A stretch of DNA of 64,000 bases from Fodinicola feengrottensis (GCF_010993775.1 NZ_WOTO01000017.1:62001-126000); one strand, 5' to 3'. Counted from the stretch's first letter, positions 29,475 to 39,983 are shown. A program made the numbers and translations. The notes: generated from the sequence alone by a model not told the origin.

Positions 29475-30243
29475 CTAGAAGCCGCTGAACTTGGGCTGCC
29501 GGCGGGCCAGGAAACGCGGCGACCCCTTCGGCGACATCCTGACTGCGCAGCAAATCCGCCTGTCCCGCCGTCTCCCGATCGATCGCGGCCAACAGGTTGT
29601 CAATGGTGGTCGCGTTAATGGCCCGTTTCGTCTCAGCGTACGCGAGCGGCGGTCCCTGCACGAGTTTTCCCACCACCGCGGCGACTTCTTCGTCGTCGTA
29701 CGAGTCATCGTCGACGACATGACTGATCAGGCCCCAGTCGGCGGCCTGCGCGGCGGGGATCCGCTCGGCCAGCAACGCCATCCGCATCGCTCGCGCGCGC
29801 CCGATCGCGGCTGGCACCAGCATGGTCGCGCCGCCGTCTGGCATCAGCCCGATATTGACGAAAGCGAGCAGAAAATAGGCCGAATTCCTGGCCATCACCA
29901 GATCGCCGGCCAATGCCAGCGAACAACCGACCCCGGCGGCCAGCCCGTTGACCGCGGCGACGACCGGCTTTCCCAGCTCGCGCAAGGCAAGCACGGCCCT
30001 GTTCGCGGAATGCAGCGTGCTGTCGCCGCCGCTGGGGCCGGCCAGGTCCGCGCCCGAGCAGAAGGCTCGGCCGGCACCGGTCAGCACCAGCACCCGGATC
30101 GCCTGGTCCGCGGCGGCCTGGCTGACCGCCTCGGTCACCCCGTCGAGCACCGACGCGGTAACCGCGTTCAGGTGGTCGGGACGGTTCAGCGTCACCCGCA
30201 ACACCGGCCCATCCCGCTCGACGAGCAGTTCCTCACCTGTCAT
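29475..30243 (-). CDS. Enoyl-CoA hydratase/isomerase
   Basis: Crotonase fold, ~256 residues from ATG 30243 (MTGEELLVERDGPVLRVTLN). CoA/oxyanion motifs GAGRAFCSGADLAGPS and ELGKPVVAAVNGLAAGVGCSL are present, followed by NIGLMPDGGATMLVPAAIG with the catalytic-site acidic position. One break near 29515; after it the sequence ends FLARRQPKFSGF with TAG at 29475. It heads the three-gene acyl-CoA operon on the minus strand. Confidence 0.9.
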
Positions 30244-30324
30244 TGCCCGCTCCCTGCCGCTGGAAGTGATGGAGCGCACAGTATCGCGTTTAGCGATCGT
30301 TAGGTAAGTGACGTGAACAACGCC

Positions 30325-30697
30325 TCAGCGCAGCAGCCCACCCAGCAGCATCCCGAGCACCACCGCGATCACTCCCGCGAAGATGCTGCCGCCGACGTTC
30401 AGCAGCGCGAGCCCGCTCGCCCGCTTCTCGTACAGCCGCACGGTCTCGTAGCTGAAGGTGCTGTACGTGCTCAGCGCCCCACAGAAACCGGTCCCCACCA
30501 GCACGAACACCGGACCGGACGGACAGAGCCGCGCCGGCCAGCACGCCGAGCACGAACGACGCCACCGCGTTGACCGTCAGCGTCCCCCACGGAAACAGCG
30601 ACGGATGCCGGCTCCGCACGAACCGGTCGGTGAGATAGCGCAGCGGTGCACCGACGGACGCGCCGACGGCTACCAGCAACAAATTCCAGCCCGTCAT
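30325..30697 (-). CDS. crcB: Fluoride channel subunit CrcB/Fluc
   Basis: ATG 30697 overlaps the stop of the upstream crcB copy (ATGA). Four short membrane helices, GASVGAPLRYLTDRFV at the start and the family signature GFCGALSTYSTFSYE in helix 3, ending LGMLLGGLLR. A one-base break lies near 30520. About 124 residues, the normal Fluc size. Fluc channels export fluoride; Gram-positive bacteria often carry two different subunits encoded side by side that form a heterodimer. Confidence 0.9.
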
Positions 30698-31153
30698 CCG
30701 GCAGACTTCCCGAACACCCGGCGGGTCACCGCGACACCGCACCACGCGGCCGCCACCGCTACCAGCGGCGTCGTCACCAGGTAGGCCACCGCCACCCCGA
30801 CCGCGGCATGATCGGCGAGCGCCACGACATCCGAGGCGTACGTGGAAAAGGTGGTGAAGCCGCCGAGCACGCCGACGCCCAGGAACGGTCGTACGAGCCG
30901 ATTGACCGTGAAGGCTTCGGTGACAACCACCATCAGAACTCCGATGAGCAGGCAGCCGAGCGCGTTGATGATGAAGGTGGCCAGCGGGAAGCCCGTGGTT
31001 GGTTGGTGCGGCAGTGGCGACCGACAGCAGATAGCGGGCCTCGGCGCCGACTACCCCACCCGCGGCGATCGCCAGCAAGATCGGACCTTGGCGGGTCCGC
31101 ACTTTGAGGTCGACGTCCGGATCGATGGGTTCTTCCTGCACGCACCCTCCCAT
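30694..31153 (-). CDS. crcB: Fluoride channel subunit CrcB/Fluc, second copy
   Basis: The frame begins around ATG 31153 with a polar leader (EEPIDPDVDLKVRT), then helix 1 LLAIAAGGVVGAEARYLLS, and after a break near 31010 the segment FPLATFIINALGCLLIGVL with the conserved Asn. The signature GFTTFSTYASD follows. It ends GKSAG at 30694, overlapping the next copy. About 153 residues including the leader. No fluoride riboswitch motif was recognised in the ~90 bases upstream. Confidence 0.88.
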
Positions 31154-31241
31154 GCTCACCGTAAGGCACCGCGGCGGCGGAACACCGCCGGCCGTCGTAG
31201 TGTTTGCCCTGGCGAGACGATTATCGAGGAGGAGCCAGAAG

Positions 31242-32205
31242 ATGCGTGCAGTGCGGGTGCCTGAGCACGGTGGAGCCGACGTTTTGACCGTGGTCGACCT
31301 CGATCCGCCGACGATCGGGCCGGACCAGCTGTTGGTACGCACCGCGGCGGCCGGAGTGAACTACATCGACACGTACCAACGGGACGGCATCTACCCGATC
31401 CCGACGCCGTTCACGCTCGGTCTGGAAGGCGCCGGTGAGGTGCTGCAGGTCGGCGCGGAGGTGTCCGGCTTCGCCGTCGGGGACACGGTGGCCTGGAAAC
31501 AAGCCGCCGGCAGCTACGCGGAGCAGGTCGCCGTGCCGGCCGCCGAAGCCGTGCCGGTGCCAGCCGGGGTCAGTGCGGAGAACGCGGCGGCGGTCATGCT
31601 GCAAGGCCTCACCGCGCATTACCTCGCCACCTCGACGTACCCGATCCAGCAGGGCGACTGGGCGGTCGTGCACGCTGGCGCTGGCGGCGTCGGGCTATTG
31701 CTCACCGAGATCATCAAGAAGCGCGGCGGGCACGTACTGGCCACCACCTCGACTCCAGAGAAGGCCGAGCTGGCCCGCGGCGCCGGCGCCGACGAGGTCG
31801 CCACATATGAGGATTTCGCCGCTAAAGCCAAGGAACTGACCGAGGGCAAAGGCGTCGCGGCGGTCTACGACGGTGTCGGCAAGACAACCTTCGACGAGAG
31901 CCTGTCCGCGCTGGCGATCCGCGGCTACATGGTGCTCTACGGCGGCGCGAGCGGCCAGGTTCCACCACTGGACCCGCAGCGGCTGAACAGCGGCGGGGGT
32001 CTCTTCCTCACCCGGCATCGCGCTGCCGCATTACACCCGCGACCGCGCTGAGCTGCTGTCCCGTACGAACGAGCTGATGAGCTGGATCGCCGACGGCTCC
32101 CTGACCATCCGGATCGGCCACCGTTACGACCTGGCCGACGCCGGTCAGGCGCACAAAGACCTGCAAGGCCGCCACACCACCGGAAAGCTCCTCCTGACCG
32201 TCTAA
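31242..32205 (+). CDS. Zinc-independent quinone oxidoreductase (MDR superfamily)
   Basis: ATG 31242 follows GAGGAGGAGCCAGAAG. QOR-type enzyme of about 321 residues: GVNYIDTYQRDGIYP, LGLEGAGEVLQVG, cofactor region AGAGGVGLLLTEIIKKRG and NADPH-phosphate-binding ATTSTPEKAELARGAGAD. No structural or catalytic zinc cysteines are present, which fits NADPH:quinone reductases. A frame change near 32010 leads to the end GRHTTGKLLLTV. The next gene begins two bases after the stop. Confidence 0.9.
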
Positions 32206-32206
32206 T

Positions 32207-33116
32207 GTGGTCAGCGTGAGCGAACCACTGTCGGGTAAGCAGTTTGTCCTGAAGTACGGCGACGCCGAGGCGGTCATCGTCGAAGTCGGCGGCGGTTTAC
32301 GGACGTACACCGCCGCCGGCCGGGACATTGTCGCCGGCTACCCAGAAAACGCGCTGTCACCACGTGCCGCGGGCGCAGTTCTCGTGCCGTGGCCGAACCG
32401 GTTGGCCGGCGGCTCTTACATCTTTATGGAACAGCTGCATCAGGCCGCGATCAGTGAGCCGGCATTGCACAACGCGAACCACGGCCTCGGCCGCTGGTCG
32501 CGGTGGACCTGTCTTCAGAACGAAAATTCGGTGACGCTGGCGTGGACCGTGCCGCCGCAGGGTGGCTATCCGTTCCAGCTGGACGTACGCACCACGTGGA
32601 CGCTGGACGCCGATGGCCTGCGGGCCGAGCACGAGGCCGTCAACGTCGGCGACAAGGTGGCACCCTTCGGGTTGGGCGTTCATCCGTACTTGTCCATCAA
32701 CGGCGCCGACCGGGCGGACGTGACCGTACGAGTGCCGGCGAAGCTCAGGGTTCTGGTCGATGACAACAAAATCCCGACCGGCACCCAGCCGGTCGACGGG
32801 ACTCCGGACGATCTGCGTACCGGCCGGCCGCTGACCGAGGTCGGCCTCGATCTCGGGTTGGCCGCGCTGGAAAGAGATTCCGACGGACGAGCTGTCGGCG
32901 GCGTCAAACATCCCGGAGGCGGAGCCAAAATCTGGTTCGGCCCGGCCTTCGACTGGATCCAGCTCTTCACCCCGGACGCGCTCGGAGACCATCCCGCCTC
33001 GGTCGCCATCGAGGCCGATGAGCTGCCCTGCCAACGCATTCAACTCCGGTGACGGGCTCGTCGTTCTGGCGCCAGGCGACCGCTGGACCGGCAACTGGGG
33101 CATCACGCCGCTTTAA
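32207..33116 (+). CDS. Aldose 1-epimerase family protein
   Basis: A mutarotase-type beta-sandwich of about 303 residues. Seen: GGGLRTYTAAGRDIVAGY, VPWPNRLAGG, the catalytic histidine region LHNANHGLGRWSRW and FGLGVHPYLSINGAD, and the likely catalytic glutamate near the C terminus. A one-base break near 33020 gives the final SGDGLVVLAPGDRWTGNWGI and TAA at 33116. The start is GTG 32207 or GTG 32216, two bases or more after the oxidoreductase stop. It interconverts anomers of a sugar; which one is unknown. It overlaps the convergent MocR gene by 14 bases. Confidence 0.88.
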
Positions 33117-34508
33117 CCGCCGCGGCAACGGCCGCGATCGCTTCGTCGAAGCGATCCGGCCTCAGCGCGGCGAAACCGGTGACCACGCCTGGGAAAAGCG
33201 GTTCGCCAGATGTGTACGACGAGAGCGCCGCCAGGTGAATCTGGTGGCGACTTTCCAGCAACGCGGCCACTTCCGCGTCCGCGTACGAGGCCGGCAACCT
33301 GATCACCAGGTGCAGGCCCGCGTCGATCCCGATCGGCTCCCAGTCCGGCAGGTGTTTCGCCAGCGCCGCGAGGAAAGCGTCGCGGCGCCGTCGGTATTCT
33401 GGCCGTGTGCTGCGCAAATGCCGGTCATATCCGCCGGTACGCAGGAAATGTTCGAATCCGGCCTGCTCGAAGGTGCCGCACCCGCGGCTGCCGAACCATT
33501 TCGCGATCACCGCCTCGGCACGCAATGCCGGCGGAGCGACCAACCAACCCAGGCGTAGCGCTGGCGCGAGGGTCTTGCTGACAGTGCCGACGTACGCGAC
33601 CCGACCCGGGTCGATTCCTTGCACAGAGCCCAAAGCAGCGCGGTCGTAGCGATATTCCGCGTCGTAGTCGTCTTCGATGACCAGTCCGTCGACCGCACCG
33701 GCCCACTCGAGAAGTCCACGCCGGCGTTCGGGACTAAGCGCGACTCCGAGCGGGTATTGGTGCGCCGCGGTGACAACTACCGCGCGACAGTTGGTACGTG
33801 CCAGCGCATCAACTCGCAGACCGTCGTTGTCGACCGGCACGTGCACTGGCGCCAGACCGTGAAATCTCAGCAACTCGGCCAGATCCGGGCCACCCGGATC
33901 CTCGACCGCGACGTGGCGGTGACCTTGCGTACGCATGCTGTGGAACAGCAAGCCGAACGCATCGAAGGTGCCATGCGTGACGATCACGTCGTCCGCGCCG
34001 GCTACCACGGCTCGTACGCGGCCAAGATATTTCGCCAGCTCAGCACGCAGTCCGGGCAGCCCGGCCGGGTCCGGGTAGCCAAGGCCAGCATCCGGCAGCT
34101 CGGCCATCCCGCGCGCGGACGGACGCCAACCAGGCCGACCGCGGGAAGGCCGCCAGCGACGGCAGGCCCGGGCCGAGGTTGTAGCGCCACGAACCGCGCC
34201 GCGCGGTTGGCGTCGGCGCTGAGTCGTCCGTACGCTCCGGCGCTGTGGGCGGTGCGACGCGCGTCCCGGAACCTCGCTGAGCGACCAAATAGCCTTCAGC
34301 GACCAGCTGGTCGTATGCGGCCGAGACCGTGCCGCGCGCGACTCCGAGCTGCCCAGCCATGTCACGCGACGACGGAAGCCGGGTACCGGCGTGCAGACGG
34401 TCGGCCCGGATTTCGTCACGCAGCGTACGCTCCAAGCCACGCCCCGGTCGCGTACCGTCCACTGCCGGCAGCAGTAACTCCCGAAAAGTGGACCAAGTCT
34501 CCTCCATA
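33103..34508 (-). CDS. MocR/PdxR-type GntR regulator with aminotransferase domain
   Basis: ATG 34508 (MEETWSTFRELLLP). Residues ~15-80 are a GntR winged helix (LHAGTRLPSSRDMAGQLG, RGTVSAAYDQLVAEGYL). A class I aminotransferase-like domain follows: GYPDPAGLPGLRAELAKYLG, VIEDDYDAEYRY, and the PLP-lysine motif VGTVSKTLAPALRLGW. Break near 34110. About 468 residues. MocR proteins bind PLP or amino compounds and usually control a neighbouring divergent gene, here an MFS exporter, through the inverted repeat between them. Confidence 0.9.
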
Positions 34509-34510
34509 AG

Positions 34511-34536
34511 AGTGGATCTTAAAGATGTGCCACTCG
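34511..34536. promoter_or_regulatory. Inverted repeat between mocR-type and MFS genes
   Basis: GAGTGG (34511-34516) and CCACTC (34531-34536) are perfect inverted half-sites separated by 14 bases, lying in the 46-base gap between the two divergent starts. It is the obvious operator for the MocR regulator. Confidence 0.5.
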
Positions 34537-34554
34537 ACGCGCACCCTCTATTCA

Positions 34555-35980
34555 TGAACGTCATCGTCCAAACCCGACCGAGCACGGCCCCGACCCGGAA
34601 TCCGTGGATCACGGTCACCATGTTGCTGATGGGCGTTTTCGTGGTCGGCGCGAACGCGACCATGGTCAACGTCGCCATTCAGCCCACCACGGAGTCCCTC
34701 GGCGCGTCGCTGTCCGGAAGTCTGTGGATTGTCAACGCATATTTGTTGGCTTTCGTCTCACTCCTGCCAGTTTCGGGCCGGCTCGGCGACCTGTACGGCC
34801 CGAAACTGCTGCAGCTGCTGGGGCTGGCGAGTTTCACCGCAGGCTCAGTGCTGGGCTTCCTGGCGCCCGATGTCGGCTGGCTGGTCTTCGGCCGGGCTGT
34901 GCAGGGCCTCGGGGCCGCATTGGTCACCCCCCAGGCCATCGCGATGATCGCCCGGATTTTCCCAGCGGAGCGACGCGGTCGAGTTTTCGGAGTCTGGGGC
35001 GTCGTCGCCGGCCTCGCGGTCGGTCGCGGCCGGACCGATGCTGGGCGGCTTGGTCGTGTCCACGCTCGGATGGCGCTGGATTTACGGCGCGGCTGGCCTA
35101 GTGGCGGCAGTTGCCTTCGCGTTCTCCTTTGTTTGGCTGCCGAATCTGGTCAGCGTCCGGCGGCCGCGCCTGGATCTGCTGGGTACGGTCCTGCTGACCG
35201 CGGCCCTGTCACTGGTCGTTTTCGGGCTGATCGAAGGCGAACCGCGGCAATGGGCTGAGCCCATTGGAGCCATCATCGCGGTGGGGCTCGGGATCTTCGT
35301 GGTTTTTGCGGTCGTACAGTTCCAGCGGCGAGACCGCGAACCGCTGGTCCCGCTGGCCGTCCTGCGATCCCCTGGTTTCGCGCTCATGTCCGCCGTCGGC
35401 GCGGCGTTGACCTGCTCGGTGACCGCAATGGTGTTCCTCACCGCGATCTATCTCCAGTCAGTGGCCGGCCTGAGCGCTTTTGAGGCCGGCCTGATCATCG
35501 CGGTCGCGCCGATGATCTCGCTGCCTTTCGCGTGGCTGTCGGGTTGGCTCACCGATCGGTACGGCGGATTTCTTCCGTTGCTCAGCGGCTTGCTGCTGAT
35601 GACGGCCGGACTCGCCGGTCTGCCGCTGGCGTTGACGAACTGGCAGGGTTTGGTGGCGGCACTGACAGTTTTTCGGTGTGGGCATGGGCATTGTGTACGC
35701 GCCGCCGGGCACCCTGGCGATGGCGCACATCGACCCGGCGCTGGCCGGCGCCGCGTCCGGCACCATGAACACCCTGCGGGCGCTGGGAAACTCACTCACC
35801 AGCGCGGTGGTCGCGGCCTGGCTGCAGATCAGGCTGGCCAACGTACCCACCGGCTTGCGGATCGCCAGCAGTGGGCTGACCACCGCACTGGAAGGCACCT
35901 ACTGGATTCCGGTCGTCGCGCTCGCCGCCGCCACGCTCGCCTGCGGCGTCCGCGTTCGCACGCTCAGCGGTCGCGGCTGA
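34555..35980 (+). CDS. MFS drug exporter, DHA2 (EmrB/QacA) type
   Basis: ATG 34555. About 475 residues with the 14-helix DHA2 arrangement: MVNVAIQPTTESLGAS with WIVNAYLLAFVSLLPVSGRL, motif A GRLGDLYGPKLLQ, motif C-like AAGPMLGGLVV after a frame change near 35020, and the second-half loop SGWLTDRYGGFLP. A second break near 35670 leads to a C terminus rich in small residues. It likely extrudes a hydrophobic compound sensed by the divergent MocR regulator. Its last 17 bases overlap the convergent methyltransferase gene. Confidence 0.9.
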
Positions 35981-36770
35981 TTTCCCAAAAAGCGACCGCG
36001 GCGGCGGCGGCGACATTCAGCGAGTCGACGCCGCCGCTCATCGGGATTTTCACCGCCACGTCGGCATTCGCGACCGCGGCAGCAGTCAGCCCGGGGCCTT
36101 CCGCGCCGAGCAGCAGGGCCGGTCGCCGGCGATCGTCGGCGCTCAGTTTGTCCAGATCGACCGCGTCCGGCGCCAAAGTCATCGCCAACACCCGGAAACC
36201 AGCGTCCCGCACGACTTTCAGCCCACCGGGCCAGTCGTCCAGCCGGGCGTACGGGATGGCGAAGACCTCGCCCATGCTTACCCGTACGCTCCGGCGGTAA
36301 AGCGGATCAGCGCACGACGGCGACAACAGGACGGCGTTGATGTCCAAAGCAGCCGCACATCGAAAGATCGCCCCGATATTGGTGTGGTTGTTGACATCTT
36401 CCATGACCGCTATCCGGCCAGCGGTGGCCAGCAGGTCGGCGACCGCCGGCAACGGCCGCCGGTGCACCGAGGCGAGCAACCCGCGATGTACGTGAAAACC
36501 CGTGGTGGCCTGCAAAACTTGCTGGTCGGCGGCGTAGACCGGCGCACCGGTGACCGCGCCGAGATCGGCCACCGCGTCGGTTCGCTTGCTGTCCACCAGA
36601 ATCGACCGAAGCTGGTATCCGGCTCGTACGGCCCGGCGCAGCACCAACTCGCCCTCGGCAATGAAGAGTCCGTGCGGCGGCTCGAAAGCCGTCCGTAGGT
36701 CGACATCGGTGAGGCAGCGGTAATCCGCCAGCCGCGGATCGTCCGGATCGGTCAGGGTTTCGAAGGCCAC
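35964..36770 (-). CDS. SpoU/TrmH family RNA 2'-O-methyltransferase
   Basis: Intact at 268 residues from GTG 36770 (VAFETLTDPDDPRLADYRCL). An N-terminal RNA-binding substrate domain (LFIAEGELVLRRAVRAGYQL) precedes the knotted SPOUT domain with all three motifs: VMEDVNNHTNIGAIFRCAAA, PALLLGAEGPGL and IPMSGGVDSLNVAAAAAV. It methylates 2'-OH of a ribose in rRNA or tRNA; the exact site is unknown. It is the last gene of the operon DUF3097 - NfeD - SPFH - SpoU, seven bases after the SPFH stop. Confidence 0.92.
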   Translation of the reverse strand: MAFETLTDPDDPRLADYRCLTDVDLRTAFEPPHGLFIAEGELVLRRAVRAGYQLRSILVDSKRTDAVADLGAVTGAPVYAADQQVLQATTGFHVHRGLLASVHRRPLPAVADLLATAGRIAVMEDVNNHTNIGAIFRCAAALDINAVLLSPSCADPLYRRSVRVSMGEVFAIPYARLDDWPGGLKVVRDAGFRVLAMTLAPDAVDLDKLSADDRRRPALLLGAEGPGLTAAAVANADVAVKIPMSGGVDSLNVAAAAAVAFWEISRDR

Positions 36771-36777
36771 CCCTACG

Positions 36778-37847
36778 TCAGTCCTGCTGGCCGTTCGGAC
36801 CGGCTTTTCCCATCGCCGGACCGCCCACGTTCGCGGCTGCCTCGGCGACCGCCTTCTCCGCCGCCACCACCTCTGGACGCTCCACATACGCGTCGGAGTC
36901 CTTCAGGGCCGGTGGCCGTGGCGCCGCCGGCTGCGCGGCCGCCGGCTGACTCGCCGCGTCGCCGAGCTTGCCGACGACATTGCCCAGACCTTCCAGCGCA
37001 CGACCCAGCTCGGACGGCACGATCCACAGTTTGTTGGCGTCTCCCTGGGCGATCTGCGGCAGCATCTGCAAATATTGGTACGCCAGCAGCTCAGGATCGG
37101 GCCGGCCGTCATGAATCGCCTGGAAAACCGTCTCGATGGCCCGCGCCTGACCCTCGGCTTGCAGGATCCGGGACTCCCGGTCACCCTGCGCCCGCAGGAT
37201 CGCGGCCTCTTTTTCACCCTGTGCGGTCAGAATCTTGGACTGCTTGACACACCTTCCGCGGTGAGGATCGCGGCTCGCCGGTCCCGCTCGGCGCGCGCTG
37301 CTTCTCCATCGAGTCCCGAATGGACGCCGGCGGCTCGATCGCCTTCAGCTCCACCCGATTGACCCGAATGCCCCAGCGACCCGTTGTTTCGTCCAGGACC
37401 GCCCGAAGTTGGCCGTTGACGTGGTCGCGGCCGGTCAGCGCCTGCTCCAGGTTCATCGAGCCGACCACGTTTCGTAGGGTGGTGACGGTCAACTGCTCGA
37501 TGCCCTGAATGAAGTTCTCGATCTCGTACGTGGCGTCTTTCGCGTCCGTCACCTGGAAGTAGATGACGGTGTCGATGTTGACAAGCAGGTTGTCCTCGGT
37601 GATCACCGGCTGCGGCGAAAAAAGACACCACTCGCTCGCGAAGGTCGACCAGCGGGCGTACCCGGTCCGCGAATGGCAGCACCAACGCGAGGCCCGGCTC
37701 CAAAGTGCGCAGATAGCGGCCGAAGCGCTCGACCACGGCGGCCCTGGCCTGCGGGATGACCCGTACCGACCGGAGCAGCGACACCACCACAAAAATTACG
37801 GCTATGCCGACCAAAAGCAGAAGCAAAAGACCCAGGATAGAGTCCAT
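36778..37847 (-). CDS. SPFH/band 7 membrane protein (paraslipin/stomatin-like)
   Basis: ATG 37847 overlaps the NfeD stop (TAATG) behind AAGGAAC. One N-terminal membrane helix (LGLLLLLLVGIAVIFVVVSL), then a band-7 domain: IPQARAAVVERFGRYLRTLE, NIDTVIYFQVTDAKDATYEI, LTGRDHVNGQLRAVLDE, followed by a coiled-coil AQGEKEAAILRAQGDRES and an Ala/Pro-rich tail ending GKAGPNGQQD. Breaks near 37620, 37300 and 37250. About 356 residues. The pairing with NfeD is the classic prokaryotic SPFH module, which forms membrane microdomain scaffolds. Confidence 0.9.
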
Positions 37848-38275
37848 TACGGTTCCTTCCACACCAAGGCTGTGGCGCCCTGAATTTTCAGGACGTGTAC
37901 GGTCTCACCGATCTCGATCTGCTGGGTGGCGTCGAAAGGACGTGCTGTCCATTCCTGGCCGGCCACTTTCACCAGTCCGGACTCCGGTCCCACCCGCTGG
38001 AGCACCTTAGCGGTCTCCCCCACCAGGGCCGCTGCGCCATGCCGGAGCGTCGGTCCCTGACTGATCTGCCGTTTCGCGATCGGGCGCACCAGCACCAGGG
38101 CGAGACCCGCGACCGCCACGAACAGCGCCAGCTGGATCGGCAAACCAGCGCCGAGCGCCGCGCCACCGGCGGCGGCCAGCGCACCGGCCGCGAGCATGAT
38201 GAAGACGAAGTCGAGCGAGAAAATCTCGACGACTGCCAACCCCGCCGCGAGCACGAGCCAAATCAACCAGGCCAT
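37847..38275 (-). CDS. NfeD-like membrane protein
   Basis: Intact at 142 residues. Two or three membrane helices (MAWLIWLVLAAGLAVVEIF; GALAAAGGAALGAGLPIQLA; FVAVAGLALVLVRPIA) are followed by a C-terminal OB-fold: LVGETAKVLQRVGPESGLV, VAGQEWTARPFD and ETVHVLKIQGATALV. This is the short NfeD1b type. It is translationally coupled to the SPFH protein, which is its usual partner. Confidence 0.92.
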   Translation of the reverse strand: MAWLIWLVLAAGLAVVEIFSLDFVFIMLAAGALAAAGGAALGAGLPIQLALFVAVAGLALVLVRPIAKRQISQGPTLRHGAAALVGETAKVLQRVGPESGLVKVAGQEWTARPFDATQQIEIGETVHVLKIQGATALVWKEP

Positions 38276-38322
38276 AGTTCATCATCCCACCGCAGGCCCG
38301 GCTGTGCTCTTACAAAATGGCT

Positions 38323-39137
38323 TCAGTCCTCTGTGAGAACAAAGTCGACGAGCCGCTCGACCGCACCGAGCAGTTCCCACTCCAGATCGTTGAAATCGCG
38401 TACCGAAGAGCGGACCCGGCGCCACATCTCGTGCACGTCCGAAACGCCCAGCGCGGCGCAGACGCCCTCTTTCCAGTCCTGGCCACGGGGCACCTTCGGC
38501 CAGGCCCGGGATGCCCACCGAGGCGGGCTTCACGGCCTCCCAGATGTCCACGTACGGATGGCCGGTGACCAGCACGTACGGGTTGCGCAGCTCGGCCACG
38601 ATGCGACTTTCCTTGCTGCCGGCCACCAGATGGTCGACCAGTACGCCGAGCCGCCGGCCCTTGCCGGGGCCGAAGTCGGCCACCACCGCGGGCAGGTCGT
38701 CGACGCCGTGCAGCGGCTCGACGACCACGCCCTCGACCCGCAGGTCGTCGCCCCAGACCTGCTCGACCAGCTGCGCGTCGTGCACGCCCTCGACATAGAT
38801 CCGGCCGGCCCGTGCCACCCGGGCCGGCGCGTTCGGCACCGCGACCGATCCGGACGCGGTCCGCCGAGGCTGCGGCGCGGCCACTTCACGTACCGGCCGC
38901 TGGAGTGTCACCAGCTTGCCCTCGAGCAGAAAACTCGCTGGCAGCAAGGGGAAAATCCGCTGGTTGCCGCGCCGGTCCTCCAGCACGACCTGGTCCGAGA
39001 GGCAGGAGATGACGGCCCCCGCAGAAGCCCGACTCAGCCTCCTCGACGACCAGGTCACGCTCCGCCGGAACCGTCTCGATCCGTCGACGGCGCGGGTCCT
39101 TGGGGTCTTTGCCCATAATGTCCGGTCCGTAATCCAT
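38323..39137 (-). CDS. DUF3097 family protein
   Basis: ATG 39137 (MDYGPDIMGKDPKDPRRRR). The family signature parts are visible across breaks near 39020 and 38500: CLSDQVVLEDRRGNQRIFPL, YVEGVHDAQLVEQVWGDDLR, PVVADFGPGKGRRLGVLVDH (read here as VVADFGPGKGRRLGVLVDHL) and GHPYVDIWEAVKP. The C terminus reads WKEGVCAALGVSDVHEMWRR and ends VDFVLTED. About 272 residues. DUF3097 is an actinobacterial family whose middle part resembles TOPRIM-like segments; function unknown. It starts the operon with NfeD, SPFH and SpoU genes. Confidence 0.85.
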
Positions 39138-39215
39138 GCTGCGCACGGAAATCACGCTAACGATTCTGGTGACGGGAGCGACGCTGACGCGCCGTCATTG
39201 CTTACGCTTGATGAC

Positions 39216-39983
39216 GTGAGTCTTCGGTCCGGCCGGATGGTGGCCTGGTTACGGTCGTGGCGCACCGGACTGGTGCCGTACGACGACGTGGTGTCGGCAG
39301 TGCTTGGCGAGGACGGCGAGCACGAGGTCGCCGACCTTCCCGGCGCGGCACACGCCGTGCCGCTGCCCTATGCCCTCAAAGAGCTGTCCCGGATCTCGCC
39401 GGACAGCATCCGGCTGGTGATGCCGGTGCCCGGTGACCCGCGTGGCCTGCCGGCCTCCTCCGGGCTGGCCCGGGCAGGCCTCGCGGTCGGCGAGGTGGTT
39501 CGCTGCCCGGAGTTCGGGCTGATCCCGGAGGTGACCTCGCGCGAGTCGGGGTCCGGGGTGCAGTGGGAGACCGTGGTGTGGCGCTGCCACCCGATCGTTT
39601 TCGACCCGCTCAACCCGCTGCCGCTGGTGGACGATTTCTGCACGGTCGGGGAAGCCGAAATGCAGCTCGCCCAAGCCCTCCTGCAGACCACCGACCTGCT
39701 GGTCGACCTCGACGTGGCCCGCTGGCGGCCGGAGCTCGCCGACGCCCTTATGGACCTCCGAAAGGCCGGCCGCTCGCATGAGCTGCCGCCGGGCTACTCG
39801 CCACGCGCGGAGCGTGTCCTGCATCGGGCCGAACTGGTCGCCGGGATCGTCGATCTGGCCGGCGAGGACGACGGCGGCGCGACCAGCACCCAAGAGGCCA
39901 ACCTGCGGGCCCAGGCGCTTCGGCCACTCGCCGCCGCCGCCCGGCAGGCACGACTGGCCGCGTACAACTCCCCCATTCGCTGA
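39216..39983 (+). CDS. Conserved actinobacterial hypothetical protein
   Basis: Intact at 255 residues from GTG 39216, divergent from the DUF3097 gene. No signal peptide or membrane helix. Seen: RSWRTGLVPYDDVVSAVLGE, RLVMPVPGDPRGLP, EVVRCPEFGLIPEV, DDFCTVGEAEMQLAQALLQT and a helical tail ANLRAQALRPLAAAARQARL. The pattern is of a cytoplasmic alpha/beta protein; I recognise no catalytic motif. Divergence from DUF3097 suggests a shared promoter. Confidence 0.75.
   Translation: MSLRSGRMVAWLRSWRTGLVPYDDVVSAVLGEDGEHEVADLPGAAHAVPLPYALKELSRISPDSIRLVMPVPGDPRGLPASSGLARAGLAVGEVVRCPEFGLIPEVTSRESGSGVQWETVVWRCHPIVFDPLNPLPLVDDFCTVGEAEMQLAQALLQTTDLLVDLDVARWRPELADALMDLRKAGRSHELPPGYSPRAERVLHRAELVAGIVDLAGEDDGGATSTQEANLRAQALRPLAAAARQARLAAYNSPIR

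Noticed and set aside
31154-31241. Possible fluoride riboswitch before crcB
   Set aside because: The segment has GC-rich hairpins but I cannot match the conserved loops of the crcB motif.
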